Shown: positions 1 to 5,321 of the stretch, piece by piece
Layout of the letters: every line of letters starts with the position of its first letter
How positions within the stretch are numbered: the stretch's first letter is position 1
From: UMGS755 sp045597205
GTDB lineage: Bacteria > Bacillota > Clostridia > UBA1381 > UBA9506
DNA: 5,321 nt
Reading direction: 5' to 3'
Assembly (NCBI GenBank): GCA_045597205.1
Contig: JAZODT010000081.1
Span: 1-5,321 of the forward strand
Made by a program: the position numbers and the translations under genes
Notes under the pieces: model-generated
Seen by the model: the letters and a program-made list of their open reading frames with translations, nothing else
Database searches by the model: none
What the model was told of the DNA's origin: nothing

Positions 1-1115
1 TCATGGGAAACGTTGGCGACAAATTCCCGCCGTGAATTTTCCAGTTTTTGTTGCTTGGTTACATCATGCAACACCACCAGCACACCGCCGGTATTGTCCA
101 ATTCATCCTCAAAAACAGCAAAACTTGCCTTTAATGTTAAATTTTCTAACTCTACTTCTCTTTCTAAAAAGCGATTATCTTCCAAATATAACATATCGCC
201 CAGATGAACATCCACATCCCTGCTTTGAAAAAACGTATCAAAAATAATATTTTCTTCATCAGAAAGAGAAAACATTTTTCGAGCCGTGGGGTTAATATGA
301 ATCAACTGTCCTTCTGTTCCAAATGCCATAACCCCGTCTGTCATATTCTGTAGAATGGTTTCTACCTTGTTTTTTTCCGTTGACATTTCCAGCATGGTTG
401 CCTGTAATTTTGCCGACATATCATTAAAGGTTTCTGTCAGCGTTCCAATTTCATCATCCGATTTAACATCTATTTTTGTTTCAAATTCGCCCTCTGCCAA
501 ACCTTTTGCTTTTTGGGTTAGATTGGCTATGGGCGTGGTGATGGTTCTGGACAGCACATACCCTATTAAAAGGGATACCAAAACGCCTAAAAATAATGCC
601 TGTAAAATAATATTAAAAATATGTTGAACTGTTGTAATCAGTTCTTCTTTTGTATCCTGTATATAAATAATATAAGAAGAATCCTGTCCTTGAATGGGCA
701 CCGCAAAATCCATAACAGTTGCCTGTGGATTAACGTCTCTGCCAACCTGTCCGGAAAGTGCCTTAATCAAATTATCTGTTTGCATCGAAAAAGTACCGTA
801 AACCGATTCGGAACTATCAATAACCGTAGCATCTTTAGTAGAAATAATGTAATAATTCCGGTAAGAGTCAATACCCATTCGAGCCGTATGCGCATTTAAA
901 ATACTTTGTATATAGGTTTCGCCTTGTTCCTGTTGTGCGCCGGCTTCCATTTGTTCAATAAAAGGTTCGGTAAAAATAGAATTCATTTCTTCGGCAAACA
1001 ATTGATAATATGTATTGGTAACAGAAACGACCAAAAAGGTTCCTGCTACCGATACAATAGCCAAAACCAACAAAACAAACAGTGCGACCATTTTCCATTG
1101 CAGGCTTTTAAACAT
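1..1115 (-). CDS. walK: WalK-type sensor histidine kinase, C-terminus cut off by window edge
   Basis: Membrane sensor kinase, expected to phosphorylate the response regulator encoded just upstream. I translated 371 codons by hand from the ATG at 1115. The order is: TM1 (about 10-31, LFVLLVLAIVSVAG); an extracytoplasmic domain (about 32-165) with a Cache/PAS-like stretch around YYIISTKDATVIDSS; TM2 (about 166-188); a HAMP linker (about 189-241) with conserved P195 and SDDEIGTL; a PAS domain (about 253-352, from TILQNMTDGVMAFG to GGVLVVLHDVT); then the start of HisKA with REFVANVSH. His371 is the expected phosphoacceptor and is the last whole codon. The rest of the dimerisation domain and the ATPase domain lie outside. 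This TM-Cache-TM-HAMP-PAS-HisKA layout and the partner WalR match WalK (VicK/YycG). PnpS/PhoR-like kinases share the layout, so the name leans on the neighbour. An AGAAAGG ribosome site sits 8 nt before the ATG, supporting this start. The gene is open at the window edge, not visibly broken. Confidence 0.9.
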   Translation of the reverse strand, partial: MFKSLQWKMVALFVLLVLAIVSVAGTFLVVSVTNTYYQLFAEEMNSIFTEPFIEQMEAGAQQEQGETYIQSILNAHTARMGIDSYRNYYIISTKDATVIDSSESVYGTFSMQTDNLIKALSGQVGRDVNPQATVMDFAVPIQGQDSSYIIYIQDTKEELITTVQHIFNIILQALFLGVLVSLLIGYVLSRTITTPIANLTQKAKGLAEGEFETKIDVKSDDEIGTLTETFNDMSAKLQATMLEMSTEKNKVETILQNMTDGVMAFGTEGQLIHINPTARKMFSLSDEENIIFDTFFQSRDVDVHLGDMLYLEDNRFLEREVELENLTLKASFAVFEDELDNTGGVLVVLHDVTKQQKLENSRREFVANVSH

Positions 1116-1150
1116 AAAACGAGCCTTTCTACCCTTAAAATAATGATATA

Positions 1151-1176
1151 CCCTCTTATCTGGGCAGATAAGAGGG
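1151..1176 (-). promoter_or_regulatory. Perfect hairpin in the walR-walK intergenic gap
   Basis: Arms 1151-1160 (CCCTCTTATC) and 1167-1176 (GATAAGAGGG) are exact reverse complements. The T1161-A1166 pair extends the stem to 11 bp around a four-base loop (GCCC in the walK-sense RNA). It sits 8 nt after the walR stop and about 35 nt before the walK ATG. No real U-run follows on the mRNA strand (TATATCATTATTTT), so it is a poor textbook terminator. It is more plausibly a partial attenuator or an RNA processing/stability element that sets walK level relative to walR. The structure is seen directly; the function is inferred. Confidence 0.7.
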
Positions 1177-1184
1177 CAAATGCC

Positions 1185-1883
1185 TTATTTGGCTGATTTA
1201 CTGAAATAATAACCCACACCACGCTTGGTTAAAATATAACGGGGGTTGCTGGAGTCATCTTCAACTTTCTCACGCAAACGGCGAACGGTAACATCCACCG
1301 TGCGCACATCACCATAAAATTCATATCCCCAAACACTGGATAACAGAGCTTCTCTAGAGAAAATGCGGTTGGGTTGAACAACCAAAAATTTTAAAAGTTC
1401 GTATTCTCGCAAGGTTAAATCAAGAACAACACCATTTTTAATTGCTTCATATTTTGTAGTGTTAATAATAAGGTCCGGTGCCGCTTCGATAATATCCTGT
1501 GCTTCTTCCTTTGCATCGCTGGCAAACCGACGCATGTTGGCTCTCACTCTTGCCAACACCTCGCGCACACTAAAAGGTTTTGTTATGTAATCATCTGCAC
1601 CCAGTTCAAGACCTAAAACCTTATCCACTTCTTCTTCTCTTGCTGTAATCATAATGATTGGCACATTCGATTTTTCGCGGATTCGTTTGCAAACATCAAA
1701 TCCGTCTAACTTCGGCAGCATGATGTCCAATAAAATCAGGTCAGGATTTTTGGTTAATGCCAAAACCAGCCCCTCTTCTCCATCGCTGGCACCTAAAACC
1801 CGAAAGCCCTCTTTTTCCAGATTAAATTTTAAAATCTCTAAAATCGGTTTTTCATCATCAACAACCAAAATTGTGCGTTCCAT
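1185..1883 (-). CDS. walR: WalR-type OmpR/PhoB-family response regulator
   Basis: A 232-residue DNA-binding response regulator of normal family length. The receiver domain (about 3-118) has the acidic pair D9/D10, phosphoacceptor D53 in LLDIMLPKLDG, T80 in MITAREEE and K102 in ITKPF. The winged-helix domain (about 135-229) carries LTLREYELLKFL, the segment SSVWGYEFYGDVRTVDVTV, RRLREKVED, and the C-terminal hairpin TKRGVGYYF. The WGYEFYGDVRTVDVTVRRLREK stretch closely resembles WalR/YycF, the essential regulator of cell-wall hydrolases and wall homeostasis in Bacillota. PhoP-type regulators are the main alternative. The ATG at 1883 has a GAGGTGA ribosome site just upstream. It lies 22 nt after the pgeF stop, so it is probably cotranscribed with the upstream genes. 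walK follows 69 nt downstream, with a hairpin in the gap. Confidence 0.93.
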   Translation of the reverse strand: MERTILVVDDEKPILEILKFNLEKEGFRVLGASDGEEGLVLALTKNPDLILLDIMLPKLDGFDVCKRIREKSNVPIIMITAREEEVDKVLGLELGADDYITKPFSVREVLARVRANMRRFASDAKEEAQDIIEAAPDLIINTTKYEAIKNGVVLDLTLREYELLKFLVVQPNRIFSREALLSSVWGYEFYGDVRTVDVTVRRLREKVEDDSSNPRYILTKRGVGYYFSKSAK

Positions 1884-1905
1884 TACGTCACCTCATTTCT
1901 TTTTT

Positions 1906-2715
1906 CTACTGTAATTCAATTACAGCGCACATCCGCCCGGTTTCCCCCTCACGTCTGTGAGAAAAATAAAGTTCCTCATGACAATATGTACAAGAATTGC
2001 AAATATGAATATGTTCTTCCAATATTCCCATTTGCATTAGCGAATGTGTATTTAAGGAATCTGTATCAATATAATATTTTCCATTCTTTTGTTTTGTATG
2101 TCGTTCTGCCATACCGCAAAAATGAAGCAAAAACTCAAGATAAACATCTTCATCTACTTCAAAATGGCATTGCTTAATCGAAGGGCCCATGGCCACCAGA
2201 ATATGCTCACTTTGTGAGCCATATTCTTTGCACATGGCCATAAGGGCTTGTTGCACAATTTTACCCACTGTGCCACGCCAACCAGAATGCACCGAAGCGA
2301 TAACACGCTTAACCGGATCCAGTAGCAGAATAGGTGTGCAATCAGCATAAAACGTGGCTAATGCCACCCCCGGTTCATTGGTCATTAACCCGTCTATTTC
2401 TAAAAGGTTGCTCTCACGATACAAGCCTTTGCCTCTATCCTCTGCGCAAGCTTTATAAATTTTTGTGCCGTGAACCTGTTCAGATAAAACCAAATGCTGC
2501 GGGTTAATCCCTGCATCACGACAGAACAAAGAAAAATTATGCCGCACGTTTTCCCTATCGTCTTTGGTATGTACCCCTAAATTTAAAGACGCAAAAATAC
2601 CATTGCTGGTTCCCTCTTTTTTGGTAGAAAATCCATGTTTCACCAATCCGGTTTCAGAAAATGCATGACAAGTCAGCACCCGTCCACCATTATAGGCAAA
2701 CCCAGTCTTACACAT
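1906..2715 (-). CDS. pgeF: PgeF/YlmD-family purine nucleoside phosphorylase (laccase domain, DUF152)
   Basis: A 269-residue cytosolic protein of the multicopper polyphenol oxidase/YfiH family (Cu-oxidase_4). Members phosphorolyse or deaminate purine nucleosides (the LACC1/YlmD activity). In E. coli, PgeF has been linked to removing mis-incorporated residues from peptidoglycan precursors. The zinc/catalytic triad is present: H82 in EQVHGTKI, C126 in FYADCTPILL and H143 in VHSGWRGTV. Other family marks are HGFSTKKEGTSNGIFASLNLG near the N-terminus (about 27-47), AMGPSIKQCHFEVDEDV (175-191) and CTYCHEELYFSHRREGETGRM (242-262). The N-terminal family motif, usually FSTRxGGxS, reads FSTKKEGTS here. 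Cysteines C239, C242 and C245 form a tight cluster. The start overlaps the end of the upstream gene by 8 nt, which suggests translational coupling; only a modest TAGG ribosome site precedes it. The function follows from the family and has not been shown for this protein. Confidence 0.9.
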   Translation of the reverse strand: MCKTGFAYNGGRVLTCHAFSETGLVKHGFSTKKEGTSNGIFASLNLGVHTKDDRENVRHNFSLFCRDAGINPQHLVLSEQVHGTKIYKACAEDRGKGLYRESNLLEIDGLMTNEPGVALATFYADCTPILLLDPVKRVIASVHSGWRGTVGKIVQQALMAMCKEYGSQSEHILVAMGPSIKQCHFEVDEDVYLEFLLHFCGMAERHTKQKNGKYYIDTDSLNTHSLMQMGILEEHIHICNSCTYCHEELYFSHRREGETGRMCAVIELQ

Positions 2716-3244
2716 AATGTAAACCTAATTCAATGGCTTTCATATTCTTTTCGAGTAGCGCAGCCTTTGTAGGCGGAATGCTTTTTTCCAAACCGGCTTT
2801 TAATTCATCAATGGTGTAAAGACCGGTTTCTTTAACCAGAGAGCCAACAATAACCATGTTGGCAAGGTTGCCCAAGTCATTTTCAAGTGCCATTTCACGA
2901 GCCGGAATTTTAATAACTTTCACATCATTGCGCTCAACCTCACGGTCAACCAAAGAACTATCTACAATAATTAAACCGCCGGCAGGCAATGTATTTTCAA
3001 ATTTATCCAACGAAGGACGGTTCATCGCAATCAACACATCGGGATTGGGGATGATGGGAGATCCAACGGGTTTATCAGAAATAACAACGCTGCAGTTAGC
3101 TGTACCACCACGCATTTCGGGACCATAAGACGGCAACCAGGAAACTTCGCGGCCTGCTTTTAAACCGGCATATGCCAAAACTTTACCGGAAAAAAGGATA
3201 CCCTGACCACCAAAACCAGCTAACATAATTTTACAACTTTTCAT
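2708..3244 (-). CDS. 2-oxoacid:ferredoxin oxidoreductase, gamma subunit (KorC/PorG/VorC-like)
   Basis: A POR-domain (PF01558-type) gamma subunit of a 2-oxoacid:ferredoxin oxidoreductase, which decarboxylates 2-oxoacids such as 2-oxoglutarate, pyruvate or branched-chain oxoacids to acyl-CoA with reduction of ferredoxin. From the ATG at 3244 it has 178 residues, normal for a free gamma subunit. Motifs are GFGGQG (10-15), a glycine-rich loop after the first strand, then LPSYGPEMRGGTANC (about 37-51), IPNPDVLIAMN and the LANMVIVGSL helix. SYGPEMRGGTANC favours the KorC/VorC type over IorB; the substrate cannot be read from this subunit. Starts at GTG 3271 and ATG 3256 are in frame. GTG 3271 has no ribosome site, and the AGAAAGG at 3259-3265 is only 2 nt from 3256 but 14 nt from 3244, so 3244 is a tentative choice. 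No alpha, beta or ferredoxin subunit lies beside it: murA is upstream and pgeF overlaps downstream. Confidence 0.88.
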   Translation of the reverse strand: MKSCKIMLAGFGGQGILFSGKVLAYAGLKAGREVSWLPSYGPEMRGGTANCSVVISDKPVGSPIIPNPDVLIAMNRPSLDKFENTLPAGGLIIVDSSLVDREVERNDVKVIKIPAREMALENDLGNLANMVIVGSLVKETGLYTIDELKAGLEKSIPPTKAALLEKNMKAIELGLHYV

Positions 3245-3258
3245 CGTTTTACTCATAA

Positions 3259-3265
3259 CCTTTCT
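3259..3265 (-). promoter_or_regulatory. AGAAAGG ribosome binding site of the gamma-subunit gene
   Basis: AGAAAGG on the - strand matches the 3' part of the anti-Shine-Dalgarno region and is the same core used by walK at 8 nt spacing. Here the spacing is 2 nt to ATG 3256 (too close) and 14 nt to ATG 3244 (long), which leaves the start undecided by about four codons. Confidence 0.5.
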
Positions 3266-3284
3266 GCCCACAGAATGAATTATT

Positions 3285-3323
3285 AAAACGCCTGCTTTAT
3301 GTAGGCAAATAAGAAAAAGCAGG
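3285..3323 (-). terminator. Weak terminator-like hairpin after murA
   Basis: Downstream of the murA stop, CCTGCTTT (3323-3316 on the - strand) can pair with AAAGCAGG (3298-3291), an 8-bp stem with a 17-nt loop. It is followed by CG then TTTT (3288-3285) and further AT-rich bases. The large loop, modest stem and short T run suggest partial termination at best. A competing small hairpin (3290-3295 with 3301-3306) shares one arm but carries an A-C mismatch in the murA-sense RNA. If readthrough is substantial, murA and the four downstream genes form one operon. Confidence 0.4.
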
Positions 3324-3336
3324 AATTTATAATCTT

Positions 3337-4593
3337 TTAATACGTTATGCGTTCAATATCCGCACCCAGTTGTTTAAACTTTTCTTCAAATTTTTCATAA
3401 CCGCGGTCTATGTGCTTTATTTCCACAATTTCCGTAACACCTTTTGCTATTAAACCGGCAATGACCATACCGGCACCGCCACGCAAATCTGTAGCGGCAA
3501 CACAAGTTCCCTGCAGGTTTGCCACGCCCTTAATGGTTGCTTTTTTTCCATCCACTTGAACATCGGCCCCCATTTTAAGCAGTTCTTCCACATATTGAAA
3601 ACGATTGTCCCAAACGCTTTCTGTAACAATACTCGTACCGGTTGACACCGATAAAAGCGCCACAATCTGTGGTTGCATATCGGTAGGAAAACCGGGATAA
3701 GGCAAGGTTTTAATATTAACCGAAGCAATTGCTTCGGCACCCTGCACGCGAATGCTGTCATCATATTCAGTAACGGTAGCACCAAGTTCAATCAGCTTTG
3801 CACTGACAGATTCCATATGTTTTGGAATAATGTTTTTAACTAACACATTGCCGCCAGTTGCTGCCGCTGCCACCATAAAGGTTCCGGCTTCAATCTGGTC
3901 AGGAATAATGGAATACGTACCACCGCGCAGGCTTTTAACACCGTTAATTTTAATAACATCGGTACCGGCACCTTTAACATTGGCACCCATGGCATTTAAA
4001 AAGTTAGCCAAATCTACAATGTGAGGCTCTTTGGCCACGTTTTCAATCGTCGTTATCCCTTCAGCTAAAACGGCTGCCAGCATAATATTAATGGTGGCAC
4101 CCACGCTCACAGTATCTAAATAAACACTGGTGCCAACCAGTTTTTCAGCTTTGCCAAAAAGAACATCCCCGTTTTGTTGCACCGTAGCACCTAATGCTTC
4201 TAACCCTTTTATGTGCTGGTCAATGGGTCGGGAGCCAAAATTACAACCGCCGGGCATAGTTACATTGGCTTCACAAAAACGGCCAAGCAACACACCCAAA
4301 AGATAATAAGAGGCGCGCATTTGCCGCATCATTTCATCCGGCTTTTCTTGCTTTATTACGTTCCGGCAATCAATCTGCAATGTATATGTATCTAAATAAC
4401 GAACATCCGCCCCCATATTTTTAAGGATGGAAACAATTACTTTAACATCCTGAATGTTCGGCACATTTTCTATTATACAAACACCGTCCACCAAAATCGT
4501 AGCCGGTATGATGGCAACAGCAGCATTTTTTGCTCCGCTAACGGATACTTCGCCAAAAAGCTTTTTTCCGCCCTTTACCACTATTTTCTCCAA
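3337..4593 (-). CDS. murA: UDP-N-acetylglucosamine 1-carboxyvinyltransferase
   Basis: Transfers enolpyruvate from PEP to UDP-GlcNAc in the cytosol, the first committed step of peptidoglycan synthesis. The 418-residue length is normal. Key residues are visible: K22-N23 in SGAKNA, R93 in QMRASYY, catalytic C117 in MPGGCNFGSRPIDQH, D305 in YPGFPTDMQ, D369-L370-R371 in AATDLRGGAG, and R397 in HIDRGYEKFEEK. C117 (rather than Asp) predicts a fosfomycin-sensitive form. The repeated GA(D/T/N)V segments fit the inside-out alpha/beta-barrel domains of the EPSP synthase family. The start is TTG: it places K22/N23 at the same positions as in E. coli MurA and sits 9 nt after an AAGGAG ribosome site. The only nearby upstream in-frame ATG is followed at once by a stop. 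It has its own extended -10 promoter and is the first gene of the leftward group. Bacillota often carry two paralogues (MurA/MurZ); which one this is cannot be told here. Confidence 0.96.
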   Translation of the reverse strand: MEKIVVKGGKKLFGEVSVSGAKNAAVAIIPATILVDGVCIIENVPNIQDVKVIVSILKNMGADVRYLDTYTLQIDCRNVIKQEKPDEMMRQMRASYYLLGVLLGRFCEANVTMPGGCNFGSRPIDQHIKGLEALGATVQQNGDVLFGKAEKLVGTSVYLDTVSVGATINIMLAAVLAEGITTIENVAKEPHIVDLANFLNAMGANVKGAGTDVIKINGVKSLRGGTYSIIPDQIEAGTFMVAAAATGGNVLVKNIIPKHMESVSAKLIELGATVTEYDDSIRVQGAEAIASVNIKTLPYPGFPTDMQPQIVALLSVSTGTSIVTESVWDNRFQYVEELLKMGADVQVDGKKATIKGVANLQGTCVAATDLRGGAGMVIAGLIAKGVTEIVEIKHIDRGYEKFEEKFKQLGADIERITY

Positions 4594-4596
4594 TAT

Positions 4597-4608
4597 TTAC
4601 ATCTCCTT
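4597..4608 (-). promoter_or_regulatory. murA ribosome binding site with abutting ATG-TAA
   Basis: AAGGAG (4608-4603 on the - strand) lies 9 nt before the TTG start of murA. Immediately after it come ATG and TAA (4602-4597), in frame with murA. The ATG has zero spacing from the ribosome site, so it is unlikely to be used, and the stop rules it out as the murA start. This fixes TTG 4593 as initiator. Confidence 0.75.
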
Positions 4609-4638
4609 ACCAATTCAAATCAAAAGACGCACATAATT

Positions 4639-4666
4639 ATTATACCATTTTATACAAAAAAATCAA
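4639..4666 (-). promoter_or_regulatory. Predicted sigma-A promoter of murA
   Basis: On the - strand, TATAAT (4644-4639) is preceded directly by TGG, giving an extended -10 element (TGnTATAAT). A -35-like TTGATT (4666-4661) lies 16 bp upstream. Transcription would start near 4632, giving a leader of roughly 40 nt. The -35 box is weak, but the extended -10 can compensate. Confidence 0.75.
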
Positions 4667-4678
4667 TAGTTTTTGTAT
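4652..4678. repeat. 9-bp inverted repeat around the murA -35 box
   Basis: ATACAAAAA (4652-4660) and TTTTTGTAT (4670-4678) are perfect reverse complements separated by nine bases. One arm falls in the spacer of the murA promoter, the other just upstream of its -35 box, and the centre (4665) lies in the -35 box. The geometry suits an operator, but the AT-rich composition makes chance plausible. Confidence 0.5.
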
Positions 4679-4697
4679 GGTTTCAAGATATTTTATA

Positions 4698-4713
4698 CTT
4701 TTTTTAAAAAAAG
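4698..4713. promoter_or_regulatory. T7A7 palindrome, possible UP-like element upstream of lysS
   Basis: A perfect 16-bp palindrome of C, seven T, seven A, G ends 2 bp before the lysS -35 box. AT tracts in this position commonly bind the RNA polymerase alpha C-terminal domain or bend DNA. The same sequence lies about 30 bp upstream of the murA -35 on the other strand. The role is inferred. Confidence 0.4.
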
Positions 4714-4715
4714 GT

Positions 4716-4744
4716 TTTACAAAAATGACAATTTATAGTATAAT
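4716..4744 (+). promoter_or_regulatory. Predicted sigma-A promoter of lysS
   Basis: TTTACA (4716-4721, 5 of 6 to TTGACA), a 17-bp spacer and a perfect TATAAT (4739-4744). The expected start is near 4751, giving a leader of about 45 nt. That is too short for a T-box riboswitch, so tRNA-sensing attenuation is unlikely. Confidence 0.85.
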
Positions 4745-4785
4745 GAAATAATAATGTATAAAAAAGAGAAAAACAGATAAATTCC

Positions 4786-4791
4786 GGGAGG
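4786..4791 (+). promoter_or_regulatory. Strong lysS ribosome binding site
   Basis: GGGAGG lies 6 nt before the lysS ATG at 4798, an ideal distance. Together with the CAA-rich early codons, which stay unstructured, it points to efficient initiation and confirms the start. Confidence 0.85.
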
Positions 4792-4797
4792 TTCTTT

Positions 4798-5321
4798 ATG
4801 CAACAACAGCAACAAACACAAGAGACAGATTTAAACGAAATTTTACAGGTCCGCAGAGACAAACTGAAAGAATTGCAGGATGCCGGTCGCGACCCGTTTC
4901 AGCAGGTTAAATTTGATAAAACCCACTCCTCTGCTGAAATTAAGGCCGACTATGAAAATTTAGAAGGCAAAAACGTAATCGTTGCCGGTCGTTTAATGTC
5001 CAAGCGTGGCATGGGCAAGGTTATGTTTTGTGATTTGCAGGATATTGACGGCAGAATTCAGCTGTTTGTTAAAAAAGATTTATTAGAAGAGGAATATGAC
5101 GCTTTTAAAAAGCTGGATATTGGTGATATTATTGGTGCTTCCGGTGAAGTGTTTACCACCAAAACCGGTGAAATTTCAATTAAAATCGACCGCTATACCT
5201 TGCTTTCAAAATCGTTGCAACCGCTTCCAGAAAAATTTCACGGTTTAACAGATACAGATATCCGTTATCGTCAGCGGTATGTGGATTTGATTATGAACAC
5301 CGAAGTAAAAGATACTTTTAT
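4798..5321 (+). CDS. lysS: Lysyl-tRNA synthetase (class II), N-terminal part, cut off by window edge
   Basis: Charges tRNA-Lys with lysine in the cytosol. I translated 174 codons by hand; the frame is open at the right edge. The N-terminal helix region has ILQVRRDKLKELQDAGRDPF (about 15-34), as in bacterial LysS. It is followed by the OB-fold anticodon-binding domain (about 59-136), with VAGRLMSKRGMGKVMFCDLQD, GRIQLFV, and GDIIGASGEVFTTKTGEISI. The linker LSKSLQPLPEKFHGLTD comes next, then RYRQRYVDLI, which opens the catalytic domain and leads into motif 1. Motifs 2 and 3 lie outside the window; a full protein is usually near 500 residues. The start carries an unusual run of five glutamines after Met. 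It is divergent from murA, with its own promoter and ribosome site. No greA, the frequent upstream partner in Bacillota, is present. Confidence 0.96.
   Translation, partial: MQQQQQTQETDLNEILQVRRDKLKELQDAGRDPFQQVKFDKTHSSAEIKADYENLEGKNVIVAGRLMSKRGMGKVMFCDLQDIDGRIQLFVKKDLLEEEYDAFKKLDIGDIIGASGEVFTTKTGEISIKIDRYTLLSKSLQPLPEKFHGLTDTDIRYRQRYVDLIMNTEVKDTF

Noticed and set aside
1..1115. walK as a truncated pseudogene
   Set aside because: The frame is uninterrupted for 371 codons and ends only because the window does, in the middle of a conserved H-box.
13..1196. Several open frames on the + strand between 13 and 1196
   Set aside because: They lie opposite the continuous walK frame on the - strand, which shows TM, HAMP, PAS and H-box motifs. 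None has family motifs or a convincing ribosome site.
1884..1905. Promoter or terminator between pgeF and walR
   Set aside because: The 22-nt gap holds only the walR ribosome site and no hairpin or promoter-like pair.
3272..3336. Separate promoter for the gamma-subunit gene
   Set aside because: The best candidate is a TTGCCT with poorly matching TTTAAT/TAATAA hexamers at 15-17 bp. It is too weak to call.
3450..3791. 113-codon open frame on the - strand inside murA
   Set aside because: It is an out-of-frame shadow of murA; its composition shows no domain, and the overlapping frame carries conserved MurA residues.
4745..4797. Possible T-box or lysine riboswitch before lysS
   Set aside because: The predicted leader is only about 45 nt, with no specifier stem, no T-box sequence and no terminator/antiterminator pair.
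4594..4797. WalR binding site (TGTWAH-N5-TGTWAH) in the murA-lysS region
   Set aside because: Half-site-like TGTATA and TGTAAA/TGTCAT occur, but no pair has the required 5-nt gap; the closest pair is two bases too close. Such half-sites are expected by chance in AT-rich DNA.

Overview
The window looks like chromosomal DNA from an anaerobic, low-to-moderate-GC Bacillota, most likely a clostridial lineage. The signs are a WalRK-type two-component system, a ferredoxin-linked 2-oxoacid oxidoreductase subunit, strong AGAAAGG/GGGAGG-type ribosome binding sites, and AT-rich intergenic DNA with near-consensus sigma-A promoters. Assignment below phylum level is inference. There is no sign of phage, IS elements, CRISPR or RNA genes.

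Layout: a divergent promoter region at about 4594-4797 separates two transcription units. To the right, on the + strand, lysS (lysyl-tRNA synthetase) starts at 4798 and runs off the window. To the left, on the - strand, five genes lie head to tail: murA (4593-3337), a gamma subunit of a 2-oxoacid:ferredoxin oxidoreductase (3244-2708), pgeF/ylmD (2715-1906, overlapping the gamma gene by 8 nt), walR (1883-1185) and walK (1115 to beyond the left edge). The walK fragment ends on the phospho-accepting histidine of its H-box. No stretch longer than about 205 bases lacks a gene.

Functionally, the leftward unit mixes cell-envelope functions with metabolism. MurA makes the first committed peptidoglycan precursor. 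WalRK is the envelope-homeostasis two-component system of Bacillota. PgeF-type multicopper-oxidase-fold enzymes cleave purine nucleosides and in some bacteria edit wall precursors. The gamma subunit belongs to an oxidoreductase whose alpha and beta subunits are not here.

The points most worth a second look are: a perfect hairpin between walR and walK; the co-location of murA with walRK; the orphan gamma subunit; a 9-bp inverted repeat centred on the murA -35 box; and an in-frame ATG-stop that leaves a TTG start for murA. Most of the window is otherwise conserved housekeeping sequence. I did not find a convincing undescribed system.
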